A stretch of DNA of 64,000 bases from Sipunculus nudus (GCA_026874595.1 CM049313.1:48037659-48101658); one strand, 5' to 3'; shown: positions 12,136-25,872, numbered from the stretch's first letter. Made by a program: numbers and translations. Notes: generated from the sequence alone by a model not told the origin.

Positions 12136-15100
12136 TCTCAGGCCCTATTTGATAGCAACATTATACCCCAGTACCTTGTGGTGCTTATGTTTCTATGCAT
12201 CATTAGCATTCACAGTACTAGACTTAATCTGCCGATAACATTTTAGATCTGTCATTTTGTTTTTAGTTCTCTTTGATAGATTAATTAAAACGTCCATGCT
12301 GCTTCATTTCAGACTGGATTGTAGCAATCGTAATGATTTACCCCTAAGTGCTAAATGAAAAATACACCAAAGCCTACGGCTCCACAAGAAAAGAACCACA
12401 AAAATGTCCGATGAAATACCGTCTTAGGTCCTATTTGATACCATTTTTATAGGTTACAGAAGTTATTACAGATGAAACTTGGCGATAAACCCCAGTACAT
12501 TGTCATGCTTATGTTTCTATGCATCATTAGCGATCACAGGTTCTAGACTTAATCTGGCGATAACATTTTCGATCTGTCATTTTGTTTCTTGGTCTCTTTG
12601 ATAAATGAATCAAAAAAGTGTTCATGCTGCTTCATTTCAGACTGGATTGTAGGAATCGTAATGAAGTACCCATAAGTGCTACTTGAAAAATACACCAAAG
12701 CCTACGGTTCAACAAGAAGTGCCACAAAAATGTCCGATGAAAACACCGTCCCAGGTCTTATTTGATAACATCGTTATAGTTGGCAAAAGTTTTTACAGAT
12801 GAAACTTTGGCGATAAACCCCAGTACCATGTGGTGCTTATGTTTCAATGGATCATTAGCATTCACAGGTACTATACTTAATCAGCCGATAATACTTTCGA
12901 TCTGTCATTTTGTTTCTTGGTCTCTTTGATAAATTATTTAAAATGTTCATGCTGCTTAATTTCAGACTGGATTGTAGCAATCGTAATGATTTACCCTAAG
13001 TGCTCCTTGAAAAATACACCAAAGCCTACGGCTCCACAAGAAAAGAGCCACAAAAATGTCCGATGAAAATACCGTCTCAGGTCCTATTTGATACCATTTT
13101 TATAGGTGACAGAAGTTATTACAGATGAAACTTGGCGATAAACTCCAGTACCTTGTGGTGCTTATGTTTCTATGCATCATTAGCATTCACAGCCGATAAG
13201 CCGGTAACTTTTTTGATCTGTCATTTTGTTTCTTGGTCTCTTCGATAAATTAATCAAAATGTTCATGCTGCTTTATTTCAGGTTGTATTGGAGCAATCGT
13301 AATGAAGTACCCCGAAGTGCTACTTGAAAAATACACCAAAGCCTGCGTGCTCCACAAGATAACTGCCACACAAATGTCCGATGAAAATAACCGCTGAGGT
13401 CGTATATGATACCATCGTTATAGTTGGCAGAAGTTATTACAGATGAAACTTCGGCGAAAAACTCTAGTACCTTGTGGTGCTTATGTTTCTATGCATCATT
13501 AGCATTCACAGGTACTAGAATTAATCGGCCGATAATATTTTTGATCTGTCATTTTGTTTCTTTGTCTCTTTGATAAATTGAGCCTTCGGGCACCACAAGA
13601 TAACTGCCAAAGAAATGTCCTATGAAAAAAACCGTCACAGGTCCTATTTGATACCATCGTTATAGTTGGCAAAAGTTTTTACAGATGAAACTTTGGCGAT
13701 AAACCCCAGTACCATGTGATGCTTATGTTTCTATGGATCATTAGCATTCACAGGTACTATACTTAATCAGCCGATAATACTTTCGATCTGTCATTTTGTT
13801 TCTTGGTCTCTTTGATAAATTATTTAAAATGTTCATGCTGCTTCATTTCAGACTGGATTGTAGCAATCGTAATGATTTACCCCTAAGTGCTACTTGAAAA
13901 ATACACCAAAGCCTACGGCTCCACAAGATAAGTGCCACAAAAAATGTCCGATGAAAATACCGTCTCAGGTCCTATTTGATGCCATCTTTATAGTTGGCAA
14001 AAGTTTTTACAGATGAAACTTTGGCGATAAACCCCAGTATCATGTGGTGCTTATGTTTCAAATGATCATTAGCATTCACAGGTACTAGACTAAATCAGCC
14101 GATAATATTTTCGACCTGTCATTTTGTTTCTTGGTCTCTTTGATAAATTGATTAAAATGCTCATGCTGCTTCATTTCCGGATGAATTGTAGCAATCTTGC
14201 TGTAGTACCCCTAAGTGCTAAATGAAAAATACACCAGTGCCTGCGGACTCCACAAGATAGCTGCCACAAAAAAATCAATTAAAAATACAGGTACTAGACT
14301 CAACAAGCCGATAACATTTCCGATCTGTCATTTTGTTTCTCCCCTCTTTGATAAATTAATTATAATGTTCATGCTTCTTCATTTCAGACTGGATTGTAGT
14401 AATCGTAATGAAGTACCCTTAAGTGCTATTTGAAAAATACACCAAAGCCTACGGCTCCACAAGAAAAGAGCCACAAAAATGTCCGATGAATATACCGTCT
14501 TAGGTCCTATTTGATACCATTTTTATAGGTGACAGAAGTTATTACAGATGAAACTTTGCGATAAACCCCAGTACATTGTGGTGCTTATGTTTCTATGCAT
14601 CATTAGCATTTACAGGTTCTAGACTTAATCTGGCGATAATACTTTCGATCTGTCATTTTGTTTCTTGGTCTCTTTGATAAATTATTTAAAATGTTCATGC
14701 TGCTTCATTTCAGACTGGATTGTAGCAATCGTAATGATTTACCCTTAAGTGCTACTTGAAAAATACACCAAAGCCTACGGCTCCACAAGAAAAGAGCCAC
14801 AAAAATGTCCGATGAAAATACCGTCTAAGGTCCTATTTGATACCATTTTTATAGGTGACAGAAATTATTACAGATGAAACTTGGCGATAAACCCCAGTAC
14901 CTTGTGGTGCTTATGTTTCTATGCATCATTAGCATTCACATCCGATAAGCCGGTAACTTTTTTGATCTGTCATTTTGTTTCTTGGTCTCTTCGATAAATT
15001 AATTAAAATGTTCATGCTGCTATATTTCAGGTTGTATTGGAGCAATCGTAATGAAGTACGACGAAGTGCTACTTGAAAAATACACCAAAGCCTGCGTGCT

Positions 15101-18100
15101 CCACAAGATAACTGCCACACAAATATCCGATGAAAATAACCGCTCATGTCCTATATGATACCATCGTTACAGTGTGCAGAAGTTATTACAGATGAAACTT
15201 CGGCGATAAACTCCAGTACCTTGTGGTGCTTATGTTTCTATGCATCATTAGCATTCACAGGTACAAGACTTTATCAGCCGATAATATTTTTGATCTGTCA
15301 TTTTGTTTCTTTGTCTCTTTGATAAATTGAGCCTTCGGGCACCACAAGATAACTGCCAAAGAAATGTCCCATGAAAAAACCGTCACAGGTCCTATTTGAT
15401 ACCATCGTTATAGTTTGCAAAAGTTTTTACAGATGAAACTTTGGCGATAAACCCCAGTACCATGTGGTGCTTATGTTTCTATGGACCATTAGCATTCACA
15501 GGTACTATACTTAATTAGCCGATAATACTTTCGATCTGTCATTTTGTTTCTTGGTCTCTTTGATAAATTATTTAAAATGTTCATGCTGCTTCATTTCAGG
15601 ATGTATTGTAGCAATTGTGCTGTAGTACCCATAGGTGCAAAATGAAAAATACACTAATGTCTAAGGGATCAACAAGAAAAGTGCAACAAAAATGTCCGAT
15701 GAACATACCGTCTCAGGTCCTATATGATACTGTCTTTATAGTTGGCAGAAACTATTAAAGATGAATCTTCGGAGAAAATCCCCTGTAATTTGTGGTGCTC
15801 ATGTTTTTATGCATCATTTGCATTCACAGGTACTAGAATTAATAAGCCGATAACATTTTGGATCTGTCATTTTGTTTCTTTGTCTCTTTCATAAATTAAT
15901 CAAAATGTTCATGCTGCTTTATTTCAGGTTGCATTGGAGCAATCGTTATGAAGTATGCTGAAGTGCTAGTTGAAAAATACACTAAAGCCTACGTGCTATA
16001 CAAGATAACTGCCACAAAAATGTCCGATGAAAATAACCGCTCAGGTCCTATATTATACCATCGTTATAATTGGCAGAAGTTATTAGAGATGAAACTTCGG
16101 CGATAAACCCCAGTACCTTGTGGTGCTTATGTTTCTATGAATCATTAGCATTCACAGGTACTAGAATTAGTCAGCCGATAATATTTTTGATCTGTCATAC
16201 TGTTTCTTGGTCTCTTTGATAAATTAATTAAAATGTTAATGATGCTTCATTTCAGGCTGGATTAAAGTAATCTTACTGTAATACCCCTAGGTGCAAGTTG
16301 AAAAATACACCAGTGCCTGCGGACTCCACAAGATAGATGCCAAAAAAATATCCGATAAAAATACAGGTACTAGATTCAACAGGCCGAAAACACTTTCGAT
16401 CTGTGATTTTGTTTCTTGGTCTCTTTGATAAATTAATTATAATGTTCATGCTGCTTCATTTCAGACTGGATTGTAGCAATAGTAATGAAGTACCCTTAAG
16501 TGCTACTTGAAAAATACACCAAAGCCTACGGTTCCACAAGAAAAGTGCAACAGGAATGTCCGATGAAAACACCGTCCCAGGTCCTATTTGATAACATCTT
16601 AATAGTTGGCAAAAGTTTTTACAGATGAAACTTTGGCGATAAACCCCAGTACCATGTGGTGCTTATGTTTCTATGGATCATTAGCATTCACAGGTACTAT
16701 ACTTAATCAGCCGATAATACTTTCGATCTGTCATTTTGTTTCTTGGTCTCTTTGATAAATTATTTAAAATGTTCATGCTGCTTCATTTCAGACTGGATTG
16801 TAGCAATCGTAATGATTTACCCTTAAGTGCTACTTGAAAAATACACCAAAGCCTACGGCTCCACAAGAAAAGAGCCACAAAAATGTCCGATAAAAATACC
16901 GTCTAAGGTCCTATTTGATACCATTTTTATAGGTGACAGAAATTATTACAGATGAAACTTGGCGATAAACCCCAGTACCTTGTGGTGCTTATGTTTCTAT
17001 GCATCATTAGCATTCACATCCGATAAGCCGGTAACTTTTTTGATCTGTCATTTTGTTTCTTGGTCTCTTCGATAAATTAATTAAAATGTTCATGCTGCTA
17101 TATTTCAGGTTGTATTGGAGCAATCGTAATGAAGTACGACGAAGTGCTACTTGAAAAATACACCAAAGCCTGCGTGCTCCACAAGATAACTGCCACACAA
17201 ATATCCGATGAAAATAACCGCTCATGTCCTATATGATACCATCGTTACAGTGTGCAGAAGTTATTACAGATGAAACTTCGGCGATAAACTCCAGTACCTT
17301 GTGGTGCTTATGTTTCTATGCATCATTAGCATTCACAGGTACAAGACTTTATCAGCCGATAATATTTTTGATCTGTCATTTTGTTTCTTTGTCTCTTTGA
17401 TAAATTGAGCCTTCGGGCACCACAAGATAACTGCCAAAGAAATGTCCCATGAAAAAACCGTCACAGGTCCTATTTGATACCATCGTTATAGTTTGCAAAA
17501 GTTTTTACAGATGAAACTTTGGCGATAAACCCCAGTACCATGTGGTGCTTATGTTTCTATGGACCATTAGCATTCACAGGTACTATACTTAATTAGCCGA
17601 TAATACTTTCGATCTGTCATTTTGTTTCTTGGTCTCTTTGATAAATTATTTAAAATGTTCATGCTGCTTCATTTCAGGATGGATTGTAGCAATTGTGCTG
17701 TAGTACCCATAGGTGCAAAATGAAAAATACACTAATGTCTAAGGGATCAACAAGAAAAGTGCAACAAAAATGTCCGATGAACATACCGTCTCAGGTCCTA
17801 TATGATACTGTCTTTATAGTTGGCAGAAACTATTAAAGATGAATCTTCGGAGAAAATCCCCTGTAATTTGTGGTGCTCATGTTTTTATGCATCATTTGCA
17901 TTCACAGGTACTAGAATTAATAAGCCGATAACATTTTGGATCTGTCATTTTGTTTCTTTGTCTCTTTCATAAATTAATCAAAATGTTCATGCTGCTTTAT
18001 TTCAGGTTGCATTGGAGCAATCGTTATGAAGTATGCTGAAGTGCTAGTTGAAAAATACACTAAAGCCTACGTGCTATACAAGATAACTGCCACAAAAATG

Positions 18101-21100
18101 TCCGATGAAAATAACCGCTCAGGTCCTATATTATACCATCGTTATAATTGGCAGAAGTTATTAGAGATGAAACTTCGGCAATAAACTCCAGTACCTTGTG
18201 GTGCTTATGTTTCTATGAATCATTAAGATTCACAGGTACTAGAATTAGTCAGCCGATAATATTTTTGATCTGTCATACTGTTTCTTGGTCTCTTTGATAA
18301 ATTAATTAAAATGTTAATGATGCTTCATTTCAGGCTGGATTAAAGTAATCTTACTGTAATACCCCTAGGTGCAAGTTGAAAAATACACCAGTGCCTGCGG
18401 ACTCCACAAGATAGATGCCAAAAAAAATATCCGATAAAAATACAGGTACTAGATTCAACAGGCCGAAAACACTTTCGATCTGTGATTTTGTTTCTTGGTC
18501 TCTTTGATAAATTAATTATAATGTTCATGCTGCTTCATTTCAGACTGGATTGTAGCAATAGTAATAAAGTACCCTTAAGTGCTAGTTGAAAAATACACCA
18601 AAGCCTTCGGGCTCCACAAGATAACTGCCACAAAAATGTCCGATGAAAATAACCGCTCAGGTCCTATGTGACACCATCGTTATAGTTGGCAGAAGTTATT
18701 ACAGATGAAACTTCGGCGATAAACCCGAGTACCTTGTGGTGCTTATGTTTCTATTAATCATTAACATTCACAGGTACTAGACTTAATCTGTCGATAACAT
18801 TTTCGATCTGTCATTTTGTTTCTTGGTCTCTTTCATATATCAATTAAAATGTTAATGCTGCTTCATTTCAGGCTGGAATAAAGAAATCTTACTCTAATAC
18901 TCCTAGGTGCAAGTTGAAAAATACACCAGTGCCTGCGGACTCCACAAGATAGCTGCCACAAAAATATCCGATGAAAATACAGGTACTAGACTCAACAGGC
19001 CGAGAACACTTTCGATCTGTCATTTTGTTTCTTGGTCTCTTTGATAAATTAATTATAATGTTCATGCTGCTTCATTTTAGACTGGATGGTAGCAGTCGTA
19101 ATGAGGTACTCGTAAGTGCTACTTGAAAAATACACCAAAGCCTACCGCTCCACAAGATAAGTGCCACAAAAATGTCCGATGAAAATACCGTCCTAGGTCC
19201 TATTTGATACTATCTTTATAGTTGGCAGAAGCTATTAAAGATTTAAATTCGGCGATAAACCCCAGTACCTAGTGGTGCTTATGTTTCTATGCATCATTAG
19301 CATTCACAGGTACTAGACTTAATCAGCCGATAATACTTTCGATCTGTCATTTTGTTTCTTGATATCTTTGATAAATCATTTAAAATCTTCATGCTGCTTC
19401 ATTTCAGGATGAATTGTAGCAATCTTGCTGTAGTACCCCTAAGTGCTAAATGAAAAATACACCAGTGCCTGCGGACTCCACAAGATAGCTGCCACAAAAA
19501 AAATCAATTGAAAATACAGGTACTAGACTCAGCAAGCCGATAACATTTCCGATCTGTCATTTTGTTTCTTGGCCTCTTTGATAAATTAATTATAATGTTC
19601 ATGCTTCTTCATTTCAGACTGGATTGTAGCAATCGTAATGAAGTACCCCCAAGTGCTACTTGAAAAATACACCAAAGCCTACGGCTCCACAAGAAAAGAG
19701 CAACAAAAATGTCCGATGAAAATACCGTCTAAGGTCCTATATGATACCATTTTTATAGGTGACAGAAAATAATACAGATGAAACTTGGCGATAAACCCCA
19801 GTACCTTGTGTTGCTTATGTTTCTATGCATCATTAGCATTCACAGGTTCTAGACTTAATCTGGCGATAACATTTTCGATATGTCATTTTGTTTCTTGGTC
19901 TCTTTGATCAATTAATAAAAAAAGTGTTCATGCTGCTTCATTTCAGACTGGATTGTAGGAATCGTAATGAAGTACCCATAAGTGCTACTTGTAAAATACA
20001 CCAAAGCCTACGGCTCCACAAGAAAAGTGCCACAAAAATGTCCGATGAAAATACCGTCTCAGGTCCTATTTGATACCATTTTTATAGGTGACAGAAATTA
20101 TTACAGATGAAACTTGGCGATAAACCCCAGTACCTTGTGGTGCTTATGTTTCTATGCATCATTAGCATTCACAGCCGATAAGCCGGTAACTTTTTTGATC
20201 TGTCATTTTGTTTCTTGGTCTCTTCGATAAATTAATCAAAATGTTCATGCTGCTTTATTTCAGGTTGTATTGGAGCAATCGTAATGAAGTACCCCGAAGT
20301 GCTACTTGAAAAATACACCAAAGCCTGCGTGCTCCACAAGATAACTGCCACACAAATATCCGATGAAAATAACCGCTCAGGTCCTATATGATACCATCGT
20401 TATAGTTGGCAGAAGTTATTACAGATGAAACTTCGGCGATAAACTTCAGTACCTTGTGGTGCTTATGTTTCTATGCATCATTAGCATTCACAGGTACTAG
20501 ACTTAATCAGCCGATAATATTTTTGATCTTTCATTTTGTTTCTTTGTCTCTTTGATAAATTGAGCCTTCGGGCACCACAAGATAACTGCCAAAGAAATGT
20601 CCCATGAAAAAACCGTCACAGGTCCTATTTGATACCATCGTTATAGTTGGCAAAAGTTTTTACAGATGAAACTTTGGCGATAAACCCCAGTACCATGTGG
20701 TGCTTATGTTTCTATGGATCATTAGCATTCACAGGTACTATACTTAATCAGCCGATAATACTTTCGATCTGTCATTTTGTTTCTTGGTCTCTTTGATAAA
20801 TTATTTAAAATGTTCATGCTGCTTCATTTCAGGATGGATTGTAGCAATTGTACTGTAGTACCCATAGGTGCAAAATGAAAAATACACCAATGTCTAAGGG
20901 ATCAACAAGAAAAGTGCAACAAAAATGTCCGATGAACATACCGTCTCAGGTCCTATATGATACTGTCTTTATAGTTACCAGAAACTATTAAAGATGAATC
21001 TTCGGGGAAAATCCCCTGTAATTTGTGGTGCTCATGTTTCTATGCATCATTTGCATTCACAGGTACTAGAATTAATAAGCCGATAACATTTTGGATCTGT

Positions 21101-22807
21101 CATTTTGTTTCTTTGTCTCTTTCATAAATTAATCAAAATGTTCATGCTGCTTTATTTCAGGTTGCATTGGAGCAATCGTAATGAAGTACGCTGAAGTGCT
21201 AGTTGAAAAATACACTAAAGCCTACGTGCTATACAAGATAACTGCCACAAAAATGTCCGATGAACCGCTCAGGTCCTATATTATACCATCGTTATAATTG
21301 GCAGAAGTTATTAGAGATGAAACTCCGGCGATAAACTCCAGTACCTTGTGGTGCTTATGTTTCTATTAATCATTAGCATTCACAGGTACTAGAATTAGTC
21401 AGCCGATAATATTTTTGATCTGTCATACTGTTTCTTGGTCTCTTTGATAAATTAATTAAAATGTTAATGATGCTTCTTTCAGGCTGGATTAAAGTAATCT
21501 TACTGTAATACACCTAGGTGCAAGTTGAAAAATACACCAGTGCCTGCGGACTCCACAAGATAGATACCACAAAAATATCCGATGAAAATACAGGTACTAG
21601 ATTCAACAAACACTTTCGATCTGTCATTTCGTTTCTTAGTCTCTTTGATAAATTAATTATAATGTTCATGCTTCTTCATTTCAGACTGGATTGTAGCAAT
21701 CGTAATGAAGTACCCCCAAGTGCTTCTTGAAAAATACTCCAAAGCCTACGGGCCCCACAAGATAACGGCCACATAAATGTCCGATGAAAATACCGTCTCA
21801 GGCGCTATTTGATATCAACATTATAGTTGGCAGAAAATATTACAGATGAAACTTCGGCGATGAACCCCAGTACCTTGTGGTGCTTATGTTTCTATGGATC
21901 ATTAGCATTCACATGTACTAGAATTAATCAGCCGATAATATTTTCAATCTGTTATTTTGTTTCTTGGTCCCTTTGATATATTAATTAAAACGTTAATGCT
22001 GCTTCATTTCAGGCTGGATTGAAGTAATCTTACTGTAATACCCTTTAAGTGCAAGTTGAAAAATACACCAGTGCCTGCGGACTCCACAAGATAGCTGCCA
22101 CAAAAATATCCGATGAAAACACAGGTACTAGACTCAACAGGCCGATAACACTTTCGATCTGTCATTTTGTTTCTTGGTCTCTTTGATAAATTAATTATAA
22201 TGTTCATGCTGCTTCATTTTAGACTGGATGGTAGCAGTCGTAATGAGGTACTCGTAAGTGCTACTTGAAAAATAGACCAAAGCCTTCGGGCTCCACAAGA
22301 TAACTGGCAAAAAAATGACCCATGAAAAAACCGTCACAGGTCCTACTTGATACCATCGTTATAGTTGGCAGAAGCTATTACAGATGAAACTTCGGCGAAA
22401 ATACCCTGAACCTTGTGGTGCTTATGTTTCTATGCATCATTAGCATTCACAGGTACTAGACATAATCTGCCGATAACATTTTTGATCTGTCATTTTGTTT
22501 CTTGGTGTCTTTGATAAATTAATTAAAATGTTCATACTGCTTCATTTCAGGCTGGATTGAAGCAATCATACTGTAGTACCTCTAGGTGCTAATTGAAAAA
22601 TACACCAGTGCCTACGGGCTCCACAAGATAACTGTCACAAAAATGTCCGATGAAAATAACGTCTCAGGTCCTATTTGATACCATCATTATAGTAGGCAGA
22701 AGCCATTACTGATGAAACTTCGGCGATAAACCCCAGTTCCTCGTGGTGCTTATGTTTCCATGCATCATTAGCACTCACAGGTACTAGACTCAATCCGCCG
22801 ATAACAC
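12115..22807 (-). repeat. Satellite array B1 (inverted monomers, ~323-331 bp)
   Basis: Reverse-complement monomers marked by GTGCTTATGTTTCTATGCAT, CGATAAACCCCAGTACC and GATCTGTCATTTTGTTTC. The anchor recurs at about 12179, 12509, 12832, 13155, 13478 and 13717, mostly 323-331 bp apart, with deleted units of about 239 bp that join 'gataaattga' to 'gccttcgggc'. Monomers are on average slightly shorter than in A1. No gene is visible; ORFs of 60-72 codons are monomer translations. About 10.7 kb without other content. Confidence 0.93.
14640..18580 (-). repeat. Block duplication in B1, period 2,078 bp
   Basis: About 14640-16500 recurs at about 16718-18580 with very few differences. The 219 bp at 14929-15147 and 17007-17225 appears identical. 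A related block, marked by 'aagggatcaacaagaaaag', appears again near 20894 and in B2 near 46466. The near-identity indicates a very recent copying event. Confidence 0.85.
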
Positions 22808-23505
22808 GCGATAGTCAAAGACACTAACTTTTTACTTGATATCTTGGATGACTTCATTTCAAATTTTGAGTGTCCTTCATTTTAAACTGGATTGAAGCTA
22901 CCTGACTGTAGTAACCATACATTTTAGTTGAAGACACACTAGTATCTATAGATTTCACAATATTACTGCCACAAAAATATTCGGTGTAAATTCCGTCTGT
23001 GTTATAGTCTGACACCATCAATACAGTATGCATAACTACAAGAGATGAAACTTCGGCGATTAACCCGAGTACCAGTTTCTCCGATTTCATTACATTAAAG
23101 TTACACAAATGTAATTTTTCTGCTTAAATATGCCGTAAAATGGATGCCGCTGTAAATATTTCAGAATTACTTCCAGTCTTAGGTTAGATTTACTGTATAG
23201 AACTTTCATAAGAATGCTTGATAAAAAATGTCCCACGTGCTTATTTCTGATTAAAATCAGCTACGTTGTTTTATCAGAAAATCACACCAGCATTTTGTAG
23301 TGCTTATATTTTAACGCATGATTAGTTTTCGCAGGCAGTAGCCTCAATCGGCCGATAACAGTATCGATCCTTAAAAAAAACTAAATTTTCTTTTTTGTGT
23401 TTGTGTTTTTTTTTATCTTGGATGTAATGAATTTAAAATATGAAAGTTTCTTAATTTAAAGCTGGGTTGAAGCAACCTGACTGTAGTACCCTTAGGTGTC
23501 AGTTA
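22808..23505 (-). repeat. Degenerate satellite edge, copy 1
   Basis: Two strongly diverged B-type monomers. Recognisable pieces are 'gatgaaacttcggcgatta' (~23045), 'actgccacaaaaatattcgg' (~22970), 'cggccgataaca' (~23349) and 'ctgactgtagtaccctta' (~23475). The 84-codon minus-strand frame 22854-23108 is a monomer translation. Against copy 2 (50381-50635) it shows three amino-acid changes and one silent change, which looks neutral. Arrays usually decay at their edges because homogenisation fails there. Confidence 0.8.
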
Positions 23506-23769
23506 AAGAATACATACGGGCCTCATATTCTGAAGCTGTAATTCCGCATTTGAAACTTGGAGTGTTTTGAGTGTTTCGTTTTGTTTATTTTATTGTGTTT
23601 GAAATTTTCACCACAAAGTTTTTCCTGTAGATTCCTTGTATTTCCATCCTTGTGGATCTGTAAACCGGTGAAATTTAAAGACTGGTATAAAGATTACGGT
23701 CTGCACAAGTACTGGTAATTTTAGTTAAAGCGTCTCACTCTTGTGTTCACAGTATCAAACCTCGCTTTA

Positions 23770-23800
23770 ATACCCCCCCCACCCCCCACCCCAAAAAAAA
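23770..23800 (+). repeat. Poly-C/A tract
   Basis: C-rich run interrupted by A, length-variable versus copy 2 (51298-51328). The following 23,800-24,230 is AT-rich, with T-homopolymers and nothing else I can identify. Confidence 0.85.
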
Positions 23801-24233
23801 ACTTATTAAATGGCTGAACTATTCCCTCCAATAATATCTTTTACGCATTTTTTATTTACAATTAAAAGTATCCACGAATCGTTTATTGCGATCATCTTTA
23901 ACCCTATTAATATTTACATTTTTGATATTTTTTTTTTAATTTTCAAAGATTTTTAAATTTAACTATACAGTGAATCTTTATTTTTTTAAGAAATTTTTTC
24001 TTTGATGAAATGTGTATTCAGTAAATGAGAAAGTTATTCTTAAGGTGCAATAATCAAAATTACATAAGTCATTTTTTTTTTTTTTGCTTCCTGGTTTTTA
24101 ATAAAGACCCTGCATGAGGGATATATTCTTTTTTTTTTAATTCAAAGTAATCCAAAATATTAAAACATAGCACAAATCATACTCAGGTTTTGTTATCCAT
24201 GTTTTATGTTATGAAAAAGAGATACAAGCTTAC

Positions 24234-24308
24234 CTCAGAATGCGGTTTCTCATTTACAAACGTGCGGTCAACTGCAAACCGTATTCACTTTCCATGATAT
24301 TATCTGGT
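24234..24308 (-). other. Candidate first exon of left outward transcript, copy 1
   Basis: Downstream of the TATA box on the minus strand come ACACCAG, then ATG at 24295 opening a 13-codon frame (MESEYGLQLTARL, stop). An overlapping ATG at 24253 leads into GAG|GTAAGC, a good 5' splice site with intron starting at 24233. The arrangement parallels the right module at 33615-33722. With an early stop in the first frame the transcript may be non-coding. The next sequence downstream on this strand is the satellite edge. Confidence 0.4.
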
Positions 24309-24332
24309 GTCCCGTGGTTCAAAGTTCATTGC

Positions 24333-24457
24333 CCTTTATATATCTTAATATATCAACATTTAACCAATGACAACGGGTCGATAAGATTTGTCATCATTTA
24401 AACAAGCTGCGGCCCGCCCAGCCACTTGATTAGCATCGTTCATAAGTGCTAATTAAC
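24333..24457 (-). promoter_or_regulatory. Left outward promoter-like module, copy 1
   Basis: Read on the minus strand, a 34 bp block (24457 to 24424) begins GTTAATTAGCA and continues through GAACGATGCT and ATCAAGT. About 105 bp from the start of that block comes TATATTAAGA (24352-24343), followed immediately by a canonical TATATAAAGG (24342-24333). The same block is found at 33492-33525 in opposite orientation with 31 of 34 matches. The CTAAT/TTAATTA motifs are homeodomain-like. Promoter function is inferred from motif order and duplication. Confidence 0.5.
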
Positions 24458-24459
24458 TC

Positions 24460-24870
24460 GTAACAGTTCCGAACATGTTTGAGATCGTGCACCATGGTCA
24501 TAGGTTTACGCACATTATTCCAATGGATAATAATACATAAAGTCCCAGCAGTTAAAGAGAGCAATATTTTCTTCAACAGATTCGTCCATTCTTTACAATT
24601 ATGCATGATCCGATATTATATTAAATTTCCTCATCCATTGGAATATTTGAACCCTGGTTTCTTGGTGTTATTCTCGGAACAAATATCAGATCTTATTTGT
24701 GGAAATTATAACGATCTGCGGTTGACAAATGAATATAATACATATATTATTTTTATGTTTTAAAGTAATCGTTTTAAAAATTGTACACTGATAACTTCAG
24801 TTAATAATTAGTAAAGATTATTTCAGTATTTTACTAATTAAACTAATGTTTAGAAAGGTTTATCTGAACA
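24460..24870. other. No recognisable feature
   Basis: AT-rich single-copy DNA. The 94-codon plus-strand frame at 24479-24763 does not persist at the same length in copy 2, so it is unlikely to be coding. Confidence 0.5.
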
Positions 24871-25049
24871 CAGGTATATATATATATATATAATAACAAT
24901 AATAATATCAATAATAATAACTAATACATGTATAGCCGTGAGAGTCTGTAATTGAAGCGTAGGTAAAGATAAAGAGCGACGTCTTTAAGATAGAGTTACT
25001 TATTTATTAACACACGAGCTTTCGAAGCGCAAACGCTTCTTCGTCAGGT

Positions 25050-25110
<61 letters not shown>
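24871..25110. repeat. (TA)n microsatellites flanking a PLE-like repeat tail, copy 1
   Basis: (TA)n at 24871-24892 and 25052-25109. Between them, on the minus strand, a short frame reads PPDEEAFALRKLVC then stop (about 25046 to 25002). At DNA level this includes the hairpin GAAGCG-caaa-CGCTTC (25024-25039). Similar 'cctgacgaag...gcttcgaaagct' tails are, from memory, widespread in invertebrate dispersed repeats, possibly Penelope-like elements, so I read this as a fossil 3' end. No reverse transcriptase is visible nearby. Confidence 0.45.
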
Positions 25111-25112
<2 letters not shown>

Positions 25113-25312
25113 ATTCATGTGTTAGTGTAAGCGTGTCTTTCAGGTCAACTTAGTGCCACTGACATCCTTCAACTGACAAAACATTGGAAGTATCGTCTGT
25201 GGACCGTGACGGGTGGTGACGAACTGAAGCCCGACGTTAATTATATTTAAAATTATAATGAATAATTACCCTGTTTTAATAAGATTAAATATATTCAATT
25301 TACGTGGAGGAA

Positions 25313-25513
25313 ATGTTTCTACCCGGAGATGATCCATATATATATCCAGAGGATGACCGTGTACCGTCTTCACCGTCCCGGTTCTCCTGGTCCATCTTCA
25401 TCAAGGTCGTCAGGCAGGTACGTAGTCTGAGAAAAACTCTGTACAAGAACTCCGCATGTTGGACCTTGGTGGAGGTATGCCCCAACCTTAAGTCCTTGAA
25501 TCATCCGTGTTAA
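25313..25513 (+). CDS. Small conserved ORF, copy 1 (doubtful)
   Basis: A 66-codon frame from ATG at 25313 (an upstream GTG at 25304 adds three codons). It starts MFLPGDDPYIYPEDD, is rich in P, S and D early, then basic. The two copies differ at two positions, CTA/CTC and GGA/GGG, both silent, so the protein is identical. The same changes are also silent in the overlapping minus-strand frame, which weakens that argument. An internal CAG|GTACGT splice donor follows FIKVVRQ and could make this a first exon. I do not recognise the product; chance conservation in young duplicates is quite possible. Confidence 0.18.
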   Translation: MFLPGDDPYIYPEDDRVPSSPSRFSWSIFIKVVRQVRSLRKTLYKNSACWTLVEVCPNLKSLNHPC

Positions 25514-25611
25514 ATATTTACGTTTACAGGATTAGTTCAATCGGTATTAAGACAAGGGGAAAGTGAGGTTTCTGCTGAAACCCGTTTGTATACTCGTTAA
25601 TCGTCGTCCTT

Positions 25612-25677
<66 letters not shown>

Positions 25678-25837
25678 TATAATGGAATTCAATTTCGAAA
25701 GGGAAGCATATGCCACCTTTCACCTGCACTTTCACCTGCAATAAATATGTACATAAAGACATATCCAGGGGATGCTATTTCGAAACTGCCATAAGATAAC
25801 AAAGAAAGTGAAGATAAAGAATCATGCATCTCGAACG

Positions 25838-25872
<35 letters not shown>

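Noticed and set aside
22854-23108. 84-codon minus-strand ORF open in both macro-copies (also 50381-50635)
   Set aside because: It is a degenerate monomer. The copies differ by three replacement and one silent changes, showing no protein-level constraint.
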